From positions 1-64,000 of the forward strand of contig CAKZZL010000035.1 in the NCBI GenBank assembly GCA_937884995.1: a DNA stretch of 64,000 bases, in the 5' to 3' direction. The notes beneath the pieces were generated by a model. That model ran no database searches and had not been told where the DNA came from. It worked only from the letters and a program-made list of their open reading frames with translations. The DNA comes from an uncultured Clostridia bacterium. GTDB taxonomy: Bacteria; Bacillota; Clostridia; Oscillospirales; Acutalibacteraceae. Below are positions 9,375 to 17,781 of this stretch, piece after piece; the first letter of the stretch is position 1; the number at the start of each line of letters is the position of its first letter. The translations under genes and the position numbers were made by a program.

Positions 9375-10308
9375 CCTGACAAATGAAATTGAATATATAA
9401 ATGCAATGGCTTCAGAAAGGCCCGAAGAATTTATTGCCCGGTGTGAAACTAGATACAGGAACATTATCACAGATGTAGTGAAGAAAATCTGCGACGGAGA
9501 GGGCAGAAAGGTCGTTATGCTTGCAGGACCTTCCTCATCCGGTAAGACTACCACAGCCAATAAGATAGTGGATGGTATCAATGCACAGGGCGCAAAAGCA
9601 TATGTTCTGAGTCTTGATGACTTTTATAAAAACCGCGATACACTTCCGATATTACCGGATGGGACAAGAGACTTTGAAACTGTATATGCGCTGGATCTTG
9701 ACTATTTCGAAATTGTAATAAAATCTCTTATGGAGGGAAGGAAAACATGCATCCCGAAATTTGATTTTGTAAGCGGTTCAAGACTAGACAGCGACTATAA
9801 CGAAATATGTCTGGATGAAAACGATATAGTTGTAATCGAAGGCCTTCATGCTTTGAACCCACTGATACTTAACCACATAGATTGCACCGCCATCAAAATA
9901 TATATAAACGTATCATCACGTATATATAACGAAAGGCAAAAGATCATACTTAACAAGAGAAATATGCGCTTTGTGAGACGACTTGTCAGAGATTATCAAT
10001 TCAGAGGCAGCTCGGCTGACAATACTTTTGCACTTTGGAAGAATGTAACATACGGTGAGGACAAGTATCTCTTCCCATTCAAGGAAAATGCAGATATCAG
10101 AATCAATACAGTTCATCTTTACGAGCCTTGTGTTTTAAAACATATCGCACTTGATTTGCTGAATAACAGCGATATATCCGATAATTACGAATACGATCGT
10201 CAAAGGCTCTGCAGTTCATTGGAAAAATTTGTTGATATAGATCCTTCATTGGTACCACAGGATTCACTCTTGTGCGAGTTTTTAGGTAAAGGAGACGCTA
10301 ATGGCTAA
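9367..10308 (+). CDS. Uridine kinase-like nucleoside kinase
   Basis: The 313-residue protein has a P-loop AGPSSSGKTTTANK near residue 53, a Walker-B-like segment DDFYKNR and the uridine-kinase pattern IVVIEGLHALNP around residue 160. It probably phosphorylates a nucleoside or a related metabolite. Many clostridial relatives are about 550 residues with an N-terminal TGS/ThrRS-like region, which is missing here. An in-frame upstream start would extend into hemZ; the ATG at 9367 follows GGAGGT and is preferred. Confidence 0.8.
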   Translation: MSNLTNEIEYINAMASERPEEFIARCETRYRNIITDVVKKICDGEGRKVVMLAGPSSSGKTTTANKIVDGINAQGAKAYVLSLDDFYKNRDTLPILPDGTRDFETVYALDLDYFEIVIKSLMEGRKTCIPKFDFVSGSRLDSDYNEICLDENDIVVIEGLHALNPLILNHIDCTAIKIYINVSSRIYNERQKIILNKRNMRFVRRLVRDYQFRGSSADNTFALWKNVTYGEDKYLFPFKENADIRINTVHLYEPCVLKHIALDLLNNSDISDNYEYDRQRLCSSLEKFVDIDPSLVPQDSLLCEFLGKGDANG

Positions 10309-12079
10309 TAAAAGCAGAAAAAGTCAATCGCTTCTGAATGGAGCATTGATATTAAGCCTGTCAACAATTATCGTAAAGATAATCGGCGTGATTTACAAAA
10401 TCCCGCTTACTAATATGATAGGAACGGTTGGACGCGGATATTTCGATTCCGCATACAGCCTTTATGTTCCAATATATACGATATCAATGGCCGGCCTTCC
10501 CGTAGCTGTATCTAAGATGGTATCCGAACAAATGGCACTCGGGCACTACAGAGATGTGAAAATGATTCATAAAATATCCAAACGCCTTTTCCTTATGATG
10601 GGCATTTTGGGAACCTTACTTATGCTGATACTTTCATATCCATATGTTCTCATAGTACATAATAAGTCTGTATTGCCTGCAGTTCTGGTTATAGCACCTG
10701 CTATATTTTTCTGCTGCGTTATGTCAATTTACAGAGGCTATTATAACGGACTTCGCAATATGAACCCGACTGCGGTTTCACAAGTCTTTGAAGCGTTGGG
10801 CAAAATGGTGTTCGGACTTATCTGCGCAAGATACACAATCAGTCACGGATATGCCAGATATGAAGCAGGACTTACGGTTTACGGAAAGACGGTGGCAAAT
10901 GAAACCGAGGCCATGAGTGCTATCTATCCTTATGCGGCAGCAGCTGCTACTGCCGGCGTTATGCTGGGAACAGTAGTCGGCATGATTTATCTACTTTTAT
11001 TAAACAGAATAAAAGGGGATCAAATCAGCAAAACGGAACTTGTTACAGCTCCACAGCCTGCGTCCTCATTGCAAATCTCAAACAGACTCATACGTTTCTC
11101 AATACCGGTAATAATAACATCGCTTGTTTTCAGTATCACAAACCTTATAGATGCTATTACAGTCCAGAACAGACTTGCTCATGTTATATCAAACAATTTG
11201 ACATATATACGGGAACTATATGCAGGACCATTAAAGGGAGTTCTTGATGCGGATGTGATGAGCTTCCTCTATGGCGCATATGCTCTTTCTCTTGACTTCA
11301 GAAATCTCATACCTGCGATAACCATGACACTGGGTATAAGCGCGATACCTGCCCTTTCGGCAGCATGGGCTGTTAGGGACAGAAAACAGGAAAAAATATC
11401 TATTGAGTCTGTAATGAGAGTTACAATGCTTATAGCAATGCCGTGTGGCATCGGACTTGCTGTTTTGGCTCAACCGATACTTGCACTCTTCTACGGCAGC
11501 GGAGATGCCGCATCATCCGTACCGATTGCGGTACCGGTTATGAAAGCATACGGATATACCATATTCCTTATGGCATTGTCACAGCCTATGACAAATATGC
11601 TTCAGGCAATAGACAAGACTCATATCCCGCTCATATCACTTTCAATCGGAGCACTTGTCAAAGTTATAGCCAACTTTATATTTGTTGCAATTCCGAGCAT
11701 TAATGTATATGGCGCGATTATAGGAACAGTCCTTTGTTACGTTATTATCGTCATAATCGATATCGCCGCCATTACTCATTACACAAAGGTTAAACTGAAC
11801 TATATATCAATATTCATTAAACCCATAATCTGCGGACTTTTATGCGGACTTGCCGCCCATATGAGTTTTGCGGTTATAAACCGGATATTACCTGATATGA
11901 CAGTCTCGGGACATGCAGTAAAGACTATAATATGCATCGGTGCAGCGATAGTTGTGGCCGCAGCAGTATACTTAATATCCATACTTTTTGTAAAAGGAAT
12001 GGCACGTGATGATATTATGATGCTCCCAAAGGGAGAAAAAATCGCGAAAATACTTGCAAAATATGGATTTATAGAGTAA
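10301..12079 (+). CDS. MOP-superfamily lipid flippase (SpoVB/YabM-like)
   Basis: The 592-residue protein contains about 14 hydrophobic segments spread along its length and the N-terminal pattern LSTIIVKIIGVIYKIPLTNMIG typical of the SpoVB/YtgP/YabM branch of polysaccharide exporters related to MurJ. Such proteins flip lipid-linked cell-wall or polysaccharide precursors across the membrane. It is followed by mazG, an HU gene and an rqcP-like gene, the same order as yabM-yabN-yabO in Bacillus. It overlaps the kinase gene by 8 nt. Whether it is the organism's lipid II flippase cannot be told. Confidence 0.85.
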   Translation: MANKSRKSQSLLNGALILSLSTIIVKIIGVIYKIPLTNMIGTVGRGYFDSAYSLYVPIYTISMAGLPVAVSKMVSEQMALGHYRDVKMIHKISKRLFLMMGILGTLLMLILSYPYVLIVHNKSVLPAVLVIAPAIFFCCVMSIYRGYYNGLRNMNPTAVSQVFEALGKMVFGLICARYTISHGYARYEAGLTVYGKTVANETEAMSAIYPYAAAAATAGVMLGTVVGMIYLLLLNRIKGDQISKTELVTAPQPASSLQISNRLIRFSIPVIITSLVFSITNLIDAITVQNRLAHVISNNLTYIRELYAGPLKGVLDADVMSFLYGAYALSLDFRNLIPAITMTLGISAIPALSAAWAVRDRKQEKISIESVMRVTMLIAMPCGIGLAVLAQPILALFYGSGDAASSVPIAVPVMKAYGYTIFLMALSQPMTNMLQAIDKTHIPLISLSIGALVKVIANFIFVAIPSINVYGAIIGTVLCYVIIVIIDIAAITHYTKVKLNYISIFIKPIICGLLCGLAAHMSFAVINRILPDMTVSGHAVKTIICIGAAIVVAAAVYLISILFVKGMARDDIMMLPKGEKIAKILAKYGFIE

Positions 12080-12107
12080 AATAATATTTGTGTAAGGACG
12101 GATATAC

Positions 12108-12914
12108 ATGATAGAAAATTTTGAATTTAAATCAAAATATAATTTTGATGATTTGGTGTATATCACACATATCCTCCGTTCTCCCGGAGGATGTCCCTGG
12201 GATCGCGAACAAACTCATGAAAGCATCAGACGTGATTTCATTGAAGAAACTTATGAAGTCATTGAGGCTATCAATAAGAAGAACAGAGAAATGCTTTGTG
12301 AGGAACTCGGTGATGTGCTTCTTCAAGTTACATTGCATACCGAGATGGAAACTGAAAAGGGCTCCTTTGATATAGATGACGTTGCAGACGGCATTTGTAA
12401 GAAACTTATAAACAGACATCCGCATGTTTTCGGAGAAGTCAAAGTTGACGGAACGGATGATGTCATTAATAACTGGGATAAGATAAAGAAAGCAGAGAAA
12501 GATCAAAAAACTCAAACGGATTCTATGCTTTCTGTCCCAAGAGAATTTCCTGCACTTATGAGAGCCGACAAGGTTCAAAAAAAAGCCGCGAAAGCGGGCT
12601 TTGACTGGGATAATCCGCAAGGCGCATTCGACAAAGTCCTTGAGGAGTTTGAAGAACTTAAGGTAGCAGTTGCAAGTGCCGACCGGGAAAGAATTGATGA
12701 AGAATTCGGAGATTTGCTCTTTTCTGCAGTGAATGTATCACGTTTTATCCATTCTGACAGTGAAGAATGTCTCACGAAAGCAACAGATAAGTTTATTGAT
12801 AGATTTGCAAAAGTGGAAAAGATGGCCAAAGAGCAAAATATCGATATGAAAACCGCAAATATCGAAGAACTCGATAAATTGTGGGAACAAGTTAAGGCTT
12901 CAGAAAAGGAGTAA
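12108..12914 (+). CDS. mazG: Nucleoside triphosphate pyrophosphohydrolase MazG
   Basis: The 268-residue protein has two MazG helical domains. The first contains GGCPWDREQTHESI and the metal-binding EETYEVIEAI / EELGDVLLQV pair; the second repeats this with EEFEELKVAV / EEFGDLLFSAVN. It hydrolyses non-canonical nucleoside triphosphates to monophosphates and pyrophosphate. Compared with B. subtilis YabN, the N-terminal methylase domain is absent, and the length is that of stand-alone MazG. It lies between the flippase and HU genes. Confidence 0.95.
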   Translation: MIENFEFKSKYNFDDLVYITHILRSPGGCPWDREQTHESIRRDFIEETYEVIEAINKKNREMLCEELGDVLLQVTLHTEMETEKGSFDIDDVADGICKKLINRHPHVFGEVKVDGTDDVINNWDKIKKAEKDQKTQTDSMLSVPREFPALMRADKVQKKAAKAGFDWDNPQGAFDKVLEEFEELKVAVASADRERIDEEFGDLLFSAVNVSRFIHSDSEECLTKATDKFIDRFAKVEKMAKEQNIDMKTANIEELDKLWEQVKASEKE

Positions 12915-12961
12915 TCCTTTTTTCGAAAGATAGAGAAAATTTTATTTTGGAGGAATTCATT

Positions 12962-13237
12962 ATGAACAAAACAGAACTCGTAGCAGCAGTTGCTAAGAAG
13001 GCTGGACTTTCAAAGAAAGATGCTGATGCAGCAGTTGCAGCTGGAATCGAAGCAATCACAAAGGCTCTTAAGAAGGGCGACAAAGTTCAACTTATCGGCT
13101 TCGGAACATTCGAAGTACGTAAACGTGCAGCTAAAGAAGCTCGCAACCCAAGAACAGGTGAAAAGATTAAAGTTCCTGCAACAAAGGTTCCTGCATTCAA
13201 GGCTGGCGCAGCTCTTAAAGCAGCAGTTAAGAAATAA
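12962..13237 (+). CDS. hup: DNA-binding protein HU
   Basis: The 91-residue product has the HU/IHF fold signature: MNKTELVAAVAKKAGLSKKD at the N-terminus, the GFGTFEVRKRAAKEARNPRT beta-arm segment and an Ala/Lys-rich C-terminus. It binds and bends DNA non-specifically in the nucleoid. I use the ATG at 12962, which follows TTGGAGG with ideal spacing; an upstream in-frame ATG lies before that ribosome site. A terminator follows directly. Confidence 0.97.
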   Translation: MNKTELVAAVAKKAGLSKKDADAAVAAGIEAITKALKKGDKVQLIGFGTFEVRKRAAKEARNPRTGEKIKVPATKVPAFKAGAALKAAVKK

Positions 13238-13257
13238 TTTGTTCTTTATGAAAAAAA

Positions 13258-13285
13258 CAGGGAGCTTTTTGCTCCCTGCCTTTTT
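13258..13285 (+). terminator. Rho-independent terminator after HU
   Basis: A perfect 8-bp stem CAGGGAGC / GCTCCCTG with a TTTTT loop is followed by CC and five T residues. Confidence 0.9.
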
Positions 13286-13299
13286 GTGCTGAGGTATAT

Positions 13300-13545
13300 A
13301 TGAGATTAGACAAATTCTTAAAAGTTTCCAGAATCATAAAAAGAAGAACCATAGCAAATGAAGTGTGCGATGCCGGACATGTCAGCGCAAACGGCAAAAC
13401 CGTAAAAGCTTCATATGATGTGAAAGCAGGAGACCTTCTTGAAATCAGATTCGGAGAAAAAATAACGAAATATAAAGTGCTGACAGTGGGTGAACATGCG
13501 ACAAAGGAAACTGCCGCAGATATGTATGAAGAGATTAAGGGATAA
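13300..13545 (+). CDS. rqcP: S4-domain RNA-binding protein RqcP
   Basis: This 81-residue protein is almost entirely an S4 domain (MRLDKFLKVSRIIKRRTIAN, then GHVSANGKTVKASYDVKAGD). Its size and its position after mazG/HU match RqcP (YabO, Hsp15-related). RqcP works with RqcH on the 50S subunit in ribosome-associated quality control. The sporulation genes yabP and yabQ and divIC, which often follow, are absent; a convergent GH30 gene ends 8 nt away. Confidence 0.88.
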   Translation: MRLDKFLKVSRIIKRRTIANEVCDAGHVSANGKTVKASYDVKAGDLLEIRFGEKITKYKVLTVGEHATKETAADMYEEIKG

Positions 13546-13553
13546 TTTCCTCC

Positions 13554-14921
13554 TTATTTAAGTATAATTGTTGTAATCGACTCAGGCGCTATGCTTAGAC
13601 TTTGCGTGAAAGGACCTTCATAGATAGTTTTTAACTTAAAGTCTTTTGTTGATTCTATACATTTCATACTTTCAAATTCTCCCGAGAGGGAGATTTCATT
13701 TTTGCCTGACTCATTGACAGATATGATTATTCTTTCATTCGAAGGAGTGAGAAAAGCAAAAAGATTAAGGTCATTCTTTTCATCCGGGAAGAATGAAATA
13801 TCAAGACATACAGAGCCTATTGGCAGATATTTGGAAAAATGAGCCAATCCGTAATATCGCTCGGAAATATACCATCTTGAAAAATCATCTGATGCGGAAA
13901 TGAGACCGTCGGAATAGTCGTTGCCGTCTTCCTTTAAGGAAATTTGATTTACAGCTACCCATGAGGTCCAGCTACGGGCACCTGCATATATTAAATCCTG
14001 ACCTATGATTCTGGCGGTTATGAGAGCACCCTTAAAATCATGGGTATGACTTTTGTTGGGAAGCTCGCACCACTCGGACATATCAAATCGTTTTTCAGGA
14101 TGTGATAAAAGCAAATCCTTTTTGAATTCCAAACGCTTCTGCGGGTTGTTATCATCATGATAAGAATGATAAGCAAAAACTTCCAGATATTTTGATATAT
14201 CTTTGTCAGACAGGAGAACAGTTAAGTATTCTTCAGTGAGTCCTCCCATTTCGCCGCTTTCAGGTCCATACAGGCGCAGGGGAAGATTCCTTTTTCGTAT
14301 CTCTGTTGCAAAGATATGAAAAAGTTCAAGGATCTCCTCACTCTCAAAATGACATCCTTCCTGCCATACATGGTCGCCGCCCCATTTCCATTGCGGTTCA
14401 TTTACAGGGCTGATGTATTTAAGAGGGAAGCCCTGATTTAAAAAATGTTCAGATATTGTCAGAAAGTAATCAGCATATTTGATATAATTCATCTTAGGAA
14501 GATTGCAAGTGCTCGGAAGCAGACTGCCGGAAGACTGTCCCGTTGACGTCAGCGACCAATGCGGTGAATTTGCGAAGAATATAAGCGTGTCTATATTGCC
14601 TTCGTCAAGACATTTTTTCATGAAATCCACAGCTGTTTTATCTGCGGAAAAATCATAAGTTCCGCTTCCGCTTTTTTTATCATATTTATAGAAACTTTCG
14701 CTTCTTCTCCATGGGTTTGAAATCCTGCAATTATCCGGATCATATCCCGCCCCCACGTTATATCTGTATATATTGAGATTAAGTCCTTTATCAGAATAGA
14801 GAACTGAAGCAATTTCGTCTTGTATATCCGGGTCTTTGCAAAACGGACTCCACCAGCATGATGATGTTCCGAAACCCGCAATGCTTTGCATCATCTTTGC
14901 AGTTCCAAACTCAAGTTTCAT
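13554..14921 (-). CDS. Glycoside hydrolase family 30, endo-beta-1,6-galactanase-like
   Basis: The 455-residue protein has a GH30 (beta/alpha)8 barrel. The acid/base Glu is in PVNEPQW (about residue 175) and the nucleophile Glu in FDMSEWCELP (about residue 283). A C-terminal beta-sandwich of roughly 90 residues follows. The N-terminal GFGTSSCWWSPFC and the ANSPHWSLTSTG segment resemble endo-beta-1,6-galactanases. From the ATG at 14921, which follows GAGGTGA, there is no signal peptide, so it should act in the cytoplasm on imported oligosaccharides. It is divergent from the sulfoquinovose operon; a functional link is only inferred. Confidence 0.78.
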   Translation of the reverse strand: MKLEFGTAKMMQSIAGFGTSSCWWSPFCKDPDIQDEIASVLYSDKGLNLNIYRYNVGAGYDPDNCRISNPWRRSESFYKYDKKSGSGTYDFSADKTAVDFMKKCLDEGNIDTLIFFANSPHWSLTSTGQSSGSLLPSTCNLPKMNYIKYADYFLTISEHFLNQGFPLKYISPVNEPQWKWGGDHVWQEGCHFESEEILELFHIFATEIRKRNLPLRLYGPESGEMGGLTEEYLTVLLSDKDISKYLEVFAYHSYHDDNNPQKRLEFKKDLLLSHPEKRFDMSEWCELPNKSHTHDFKGALITARIIGQDLIYAGARSWTSWVAVNQISLKEDGNDYSDGLISASDDFSRWYISERYYGLAHFSKYLPIGSVCLDISFFPDEKNDLNLFAFLTPSNERIIISVNESGKNEISLSGEFESMKCIESTKDFKLKTIYEGPFTQSLSIAPESITTIILK

Positions 14922-14946
14922 AACAGCATTCACCTCATATATATAT

Positions 14947-14975
14947 ATCATAAAAAACCATAAGAAAAAAATCAA
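14947..14975 (-). promoter_or_regulatory. Promoter of the GH30 gene
   Basis: Read on the minus strand, TTGATT (14975-14970) and TATGAT (14952-14947) are 17 bp apart. The predicted transcript would start close to the GH30 ribosome site. Confidence 0.55.
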
Positions 14976-14994
14976 TATAAATATATCTTTTCCG

Positions 14995-15023
14995 TTGACA
15001 AAATGGATATAGAAGGGTAGAAT
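14995..15023 (+). promoter_or_regulatory. Sigma-A promoter of the sulfoquinovose operon
   Basis: TTGACA at 14995-15000 and TAGAAT at 15018-15023 have 17-bp spacing. Transcription would start near 15030, directly at a repeated operator-like sequence. Confidence 0.78.
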
Positions 15024-15029
15024 AAAGAT

Positions 15030-15054
15030 AGTTAATTAAAAGAGTTAATTAATT
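15030..15054 (+). promoter_or_regulatory. Candidate ROK-repressor operator
   Basis: Two direct copies of AGTTAATTAA occur at 15030-15039 and 15043-15052, 13 bp apart; each contains the palindrome TTAATTAA. They sit at the predicted transcription start, between the -10 box and the GH31 ribosome site, which is where a repressor would act. The operon encodes a ROK-family regulator. That this protein binds here is an inference. Confidence 0.5.
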
Positions 15055-15066
15055 GGAGGGGATAGC

Positions 15067-17064
15067 TTGCTCGGATTAAATAAAAACGGTGACAAACTGG
15101 AAATAAGCCTGGATGAGAAAGTGATTTTTTCTTTATCACCCGGAGATACAGTTATATCTGTTGCAAACGGAGTCAACCAATATAAAATGAGCCACGGTTC
15201 TTTTAAGATTAAAGAGAATGCAACAGTACCCGTCCCCTTGAAACTGAAAGACATTTTTTTGAATGATGAAAGCGCCGAGATAGTTCTTTCCGAAGGCAAA
15301 TTGATTTTAAAAAAAGAGAGATACAATCATTTGAGTGTTCAACCGCAGGGACTTGAGGGATATAACCGTCTATATATAAGTTTGCCTGCTTTGGAAGAAG
15401 AACATGTCTACGGGACAGGCGAAATCTTTTCCGAGTTTGATCTCAGAGGGCAAAAAGTAAATTGCTGGGTTGCGGAGCATATCAACGGACTTCAGATAGC
15501 GAAAAAACTTGTAAAGCAGGTTTTCGGAATCAAGAATACAAGAAAAAAGCAGAAGTTCTCAAATTATGAAAGTTATTATGCTCAGCCTACTTTTTTAAGT
15601 TCCCGTAAATACTATTTCCATTCATTTTCCACTGCAAGGTGCGAGTTTGATTTCAGGGAAAAAGACAGGCATATAATAACGGTTGATTCAATTGATGACT
15701 TTTGTTTCGCCTTCGGGGCTGATTTTGAGGAAATAATCAATGATATGGGCCTTACTCTCGGACGTCAGCCGGAACTTCCGGACTGGGCTTATGACGGGGA
15801 AATCCTCGGTATACAGGGCGGAAGCAATGTCTTGATGGACAAGGTGGATAATGCTCTTGAAAACGGTATGGCTGTTACAGCTGCCTGGATTCAGGACTGG
15901 GAAGGCAGAAGAGTTACCGCAGTCGGCAAGCAACTTTTCTGGAACTGGGAATATGACAGAGAACTATACCCAAATTTGCCGGACAAAATCAAGGAACTCA
16001 ATGGAAAAGGCATTAAAGTACTCGGATATATCAATCCTTTCCTGGCTGTTGAAAAACCGTTATACAAAGAGGCAAGCCAAAAAGGATATTGCGTTAAAGA
16101 CAAAGAAGGCAAGGATTATTATGTCACCATAACAACCTTCCCTGCAGCAATGATTGATTTGACAAATCCCGATGCATATAACTGGCTGAAGGATATAATC
16201 AAAAAGAATATGATAGGCATAGGCTTATCCGGATGGATGGCCGATTTCGGAGAATATCTTCCAACAGATTGTGTACTCTACAGCGGTGAAGATCCGGAAC
16301 TTGTGCATAATACCTGGCCTGCACGATGGGCAAGGCTTAACCGCGAAGCTGTGGAAGAAAGCGGAAATTTGGAAAAGATATTCTTCTTCACAAGAGCCGG
16401 ACATACAGAAACGATTAAATATTCAACGATGATGTGGAACGGAGACAATCATGTGGATTATTCGATTGACTTCGGACTGCCGTCTGTTATTCCTGCAATG
16501 TTATCGCTTACTTGCTGCGCTTTCGGACTTTCTCATTCAGATATAGGAGGGTATACAACATTCTTCAATTTGAAGAGAAGTGAGGAGCTGCAGATGAGAT
16601 GGAGAGAAATGAATGCTTTTTCTCCCATGCTCAGAGGCCATGAAGGTCTGAACCCGGACCTGAATGCACAATTTGATGCAAGCAAAGAAGTTTTAAGCCA
16701 TGCAGCAAAATACAGTAAGATACATAAAGCACTCAAGCCTTACTTAAAGGAATTATGTAAATATAACACAGAAAAATCTGTCGGTATGGTAAGACCTCTT
16801 TTCTTCTACTATGATGAAGAAAAAGCGTACACTGAGTGCTATGAATATCTTCTCGGAAGAGATATTCTTGTGGCTCCTGTCATAAGACCTGATGCGCAAA
16901 GCAGAAATGTATATTTGCCGGAGGATAACTGGATTCATCTTTGGTCAGGCAAAGAGTACAAAGGCGGAGAGATAAATGTGGACGCTCCGGTCGGAGAAAT
17001 TCCCGTATTTATACGTAAAGACAGTAAATTCAAAGATGAATTTATGGATATAAAAAAGATTTAA
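15067..17064 (+). CDS. GH31 sulfoquinovosidase-like alpha-glycosidase
   Basis: This 665-residue GH31 enzyme aligns without gaps, as far as I can recall YihQ, with the E. coli sulfoquinovosidase at a constant offset of 12. The nucleophile is Asp393 in WMADFGEYLP, the acid/base is Asp460 in MMWNGD, and the sulfoquinovose-pocket positions are Gln250, Gln276, Trp292 and Tyr496. The position of the sulfonate-binding Arg301 is Gln289 here. It would release sulfoquinovose from its glycosides in the cytoplasm, as no signal peptide is present. Translation begins at TTG seven bases after GGAGG. It is the first gene of the operon. Confidence 0.85.
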   Translation: MLGLNKNGDKLEISLDEKVIFSLSPGDTVISVANGVNQYKMSHGSFKIKENATVPVPLKLKDIFLNDESAEIVLSEGKLILKKERYNHLSVQPQGLEGYNRLYISLPALEEEHVYGTGEIFSEFDLRGQKVNCWVAEHINGLQIAKKLVKQVFGIKNTRKKQKFSNYESYYAQPTFLSSRKYYFHSFSTARCEFDFREKDRHIITVDSIDDFCFAFGADFEEIINDMGLTLGRQPELPDWAYDGEILGIQGGSNVLMDKVDNALENGMAVTAAWIQDWEGRRVTAVGKQLFWNWEYDRELYPNLPDKIKELNGKGIKVLGYINPFLAVEKPLYKEASQKGYCVKDKEGKDYYVTITTFPAAMIDLTNPDAYNWLKDIIKKNMIGIGLSGWMADFGEYLPTDCVLYSGEDPELVHNTWPARWARLNREAVEESGNLEKIFFFTRAGHTETIKYSTMMWNGDNHVDYSIDFGLPSVIPAMLSLTCCAFGLSHSDIGGYTTFFNLKRSEELQMRWREMNAFSPMLRGHEGLNPDLNAQFDASKEVLSHAAKYSKIHKALKPYLKELCKYNTEKSVGMVRPLFFYYDEEKAYTECYEYLLGRDILVAPVIRPDAQSRNVYLPEDNWIHLWSGKEYKGGEINVDAPVGEIPVFIRKDSKFKDEFMDIKKI

Positions 17065-17083
17065 CCTTAAGGAGAGAATAGAA

Positions 17084-17770
17084 ATGAAATATTTTTTAGA
17101 CAGTGCAAAAATCGATGAAATCAGAGAGGCGTATGAAAGTTTCGGTATTGACGGAGTTACAACCAACCCGAAACACATAATGGATTCAGGCAAATCTTTC
17201 TATACAGTTCTCGAAGAAATGGGAGAATTTGTAAAAGAAAAAGATATAGAAGGATGGGATAAGTTCCCTATTTCCGTTGAAATTAATCCTCATCTTGACA
17301 ATGCTGATGAAATGGTTGAGATGGGCAAAAAGATTTCCGGCATATGCAAAAATTTTGTAATAAAAATACCTTGTACTGATGCAGGTATTGCTGCAGCACG
17401 CAGACTTGAAAAGGAAGGAGTCAGAACCAATTTGACACTTGTTTTCTCACCTTCACAAGCCCTTATAGCAGCAAAAAACGGCAGTCTTTTCGTTTCTCCC
17501 TTCATAGGATGGAAAGAAGCAAGCGGTGAAGATTGCAAACAATATATCCAGGATATAGTAGACATCTATGCAAATTATGGCTATTTAGGTGAAACTCAGA
17601 TTATCTGTGCTGCAGTACGTACAGGTAAGCAAATCGCAGATTGTGCAGTGGCAGGTGCAGATATTGTTACCGCAGGACTCTCTGTATTTAAGGACAGCTT
17701 TTATCATCCCTTCACCGATTACGGTCTGAAGAGATTCCAGAATGCATGGGATAATACAATTACGGAATAA
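17084..17770 (+). CDS. sftT: Transaldolase family protein, probable sulfofructose transaldolase
   Basis: The 228-residue protein is a small transaldolase/FSA-type barrel, starting MKYFLDSAKIDEIREAYESF with GVTTNPK near residue 24. The Schiff-base lysine is Lys94 in FVIKIPCT. In the sulfo-TAL route such an enzyme transfers a dihydroxyacetone unit from 6-deoxy-6-sulfofructose to glyceraldehyde 3-phosphate, giving sulfolactaldehyde and fructose 6-phosphate. That specificity is inferred from operon context. It lies 19 nt after the GH31 gene, with ribosome site AAGGAGAG. Confidence 0.82.
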   Translation: MKYFLDSAKIDEIREAYESFGIDGVTTNPKHIMDSGKSFYTVLEEMGEFVKEKDIEGWDKFPISVEINPHLDNADEMVEMGKKISGICKNFVIKIPCTDAGIAAARRLEKEGVRTNLTLVFSPSQALIAAKNGSLFVSPFIGWKEASGEDCKQYIQDIVDIYANYGYLGETQIICAAVRTGKQIADCAVAGADIVTAGLSVFKDSFYHPFTDYGLKRFQNAWDNTITE

Positions 17771-17781
17771 GGAGTAAAAAG

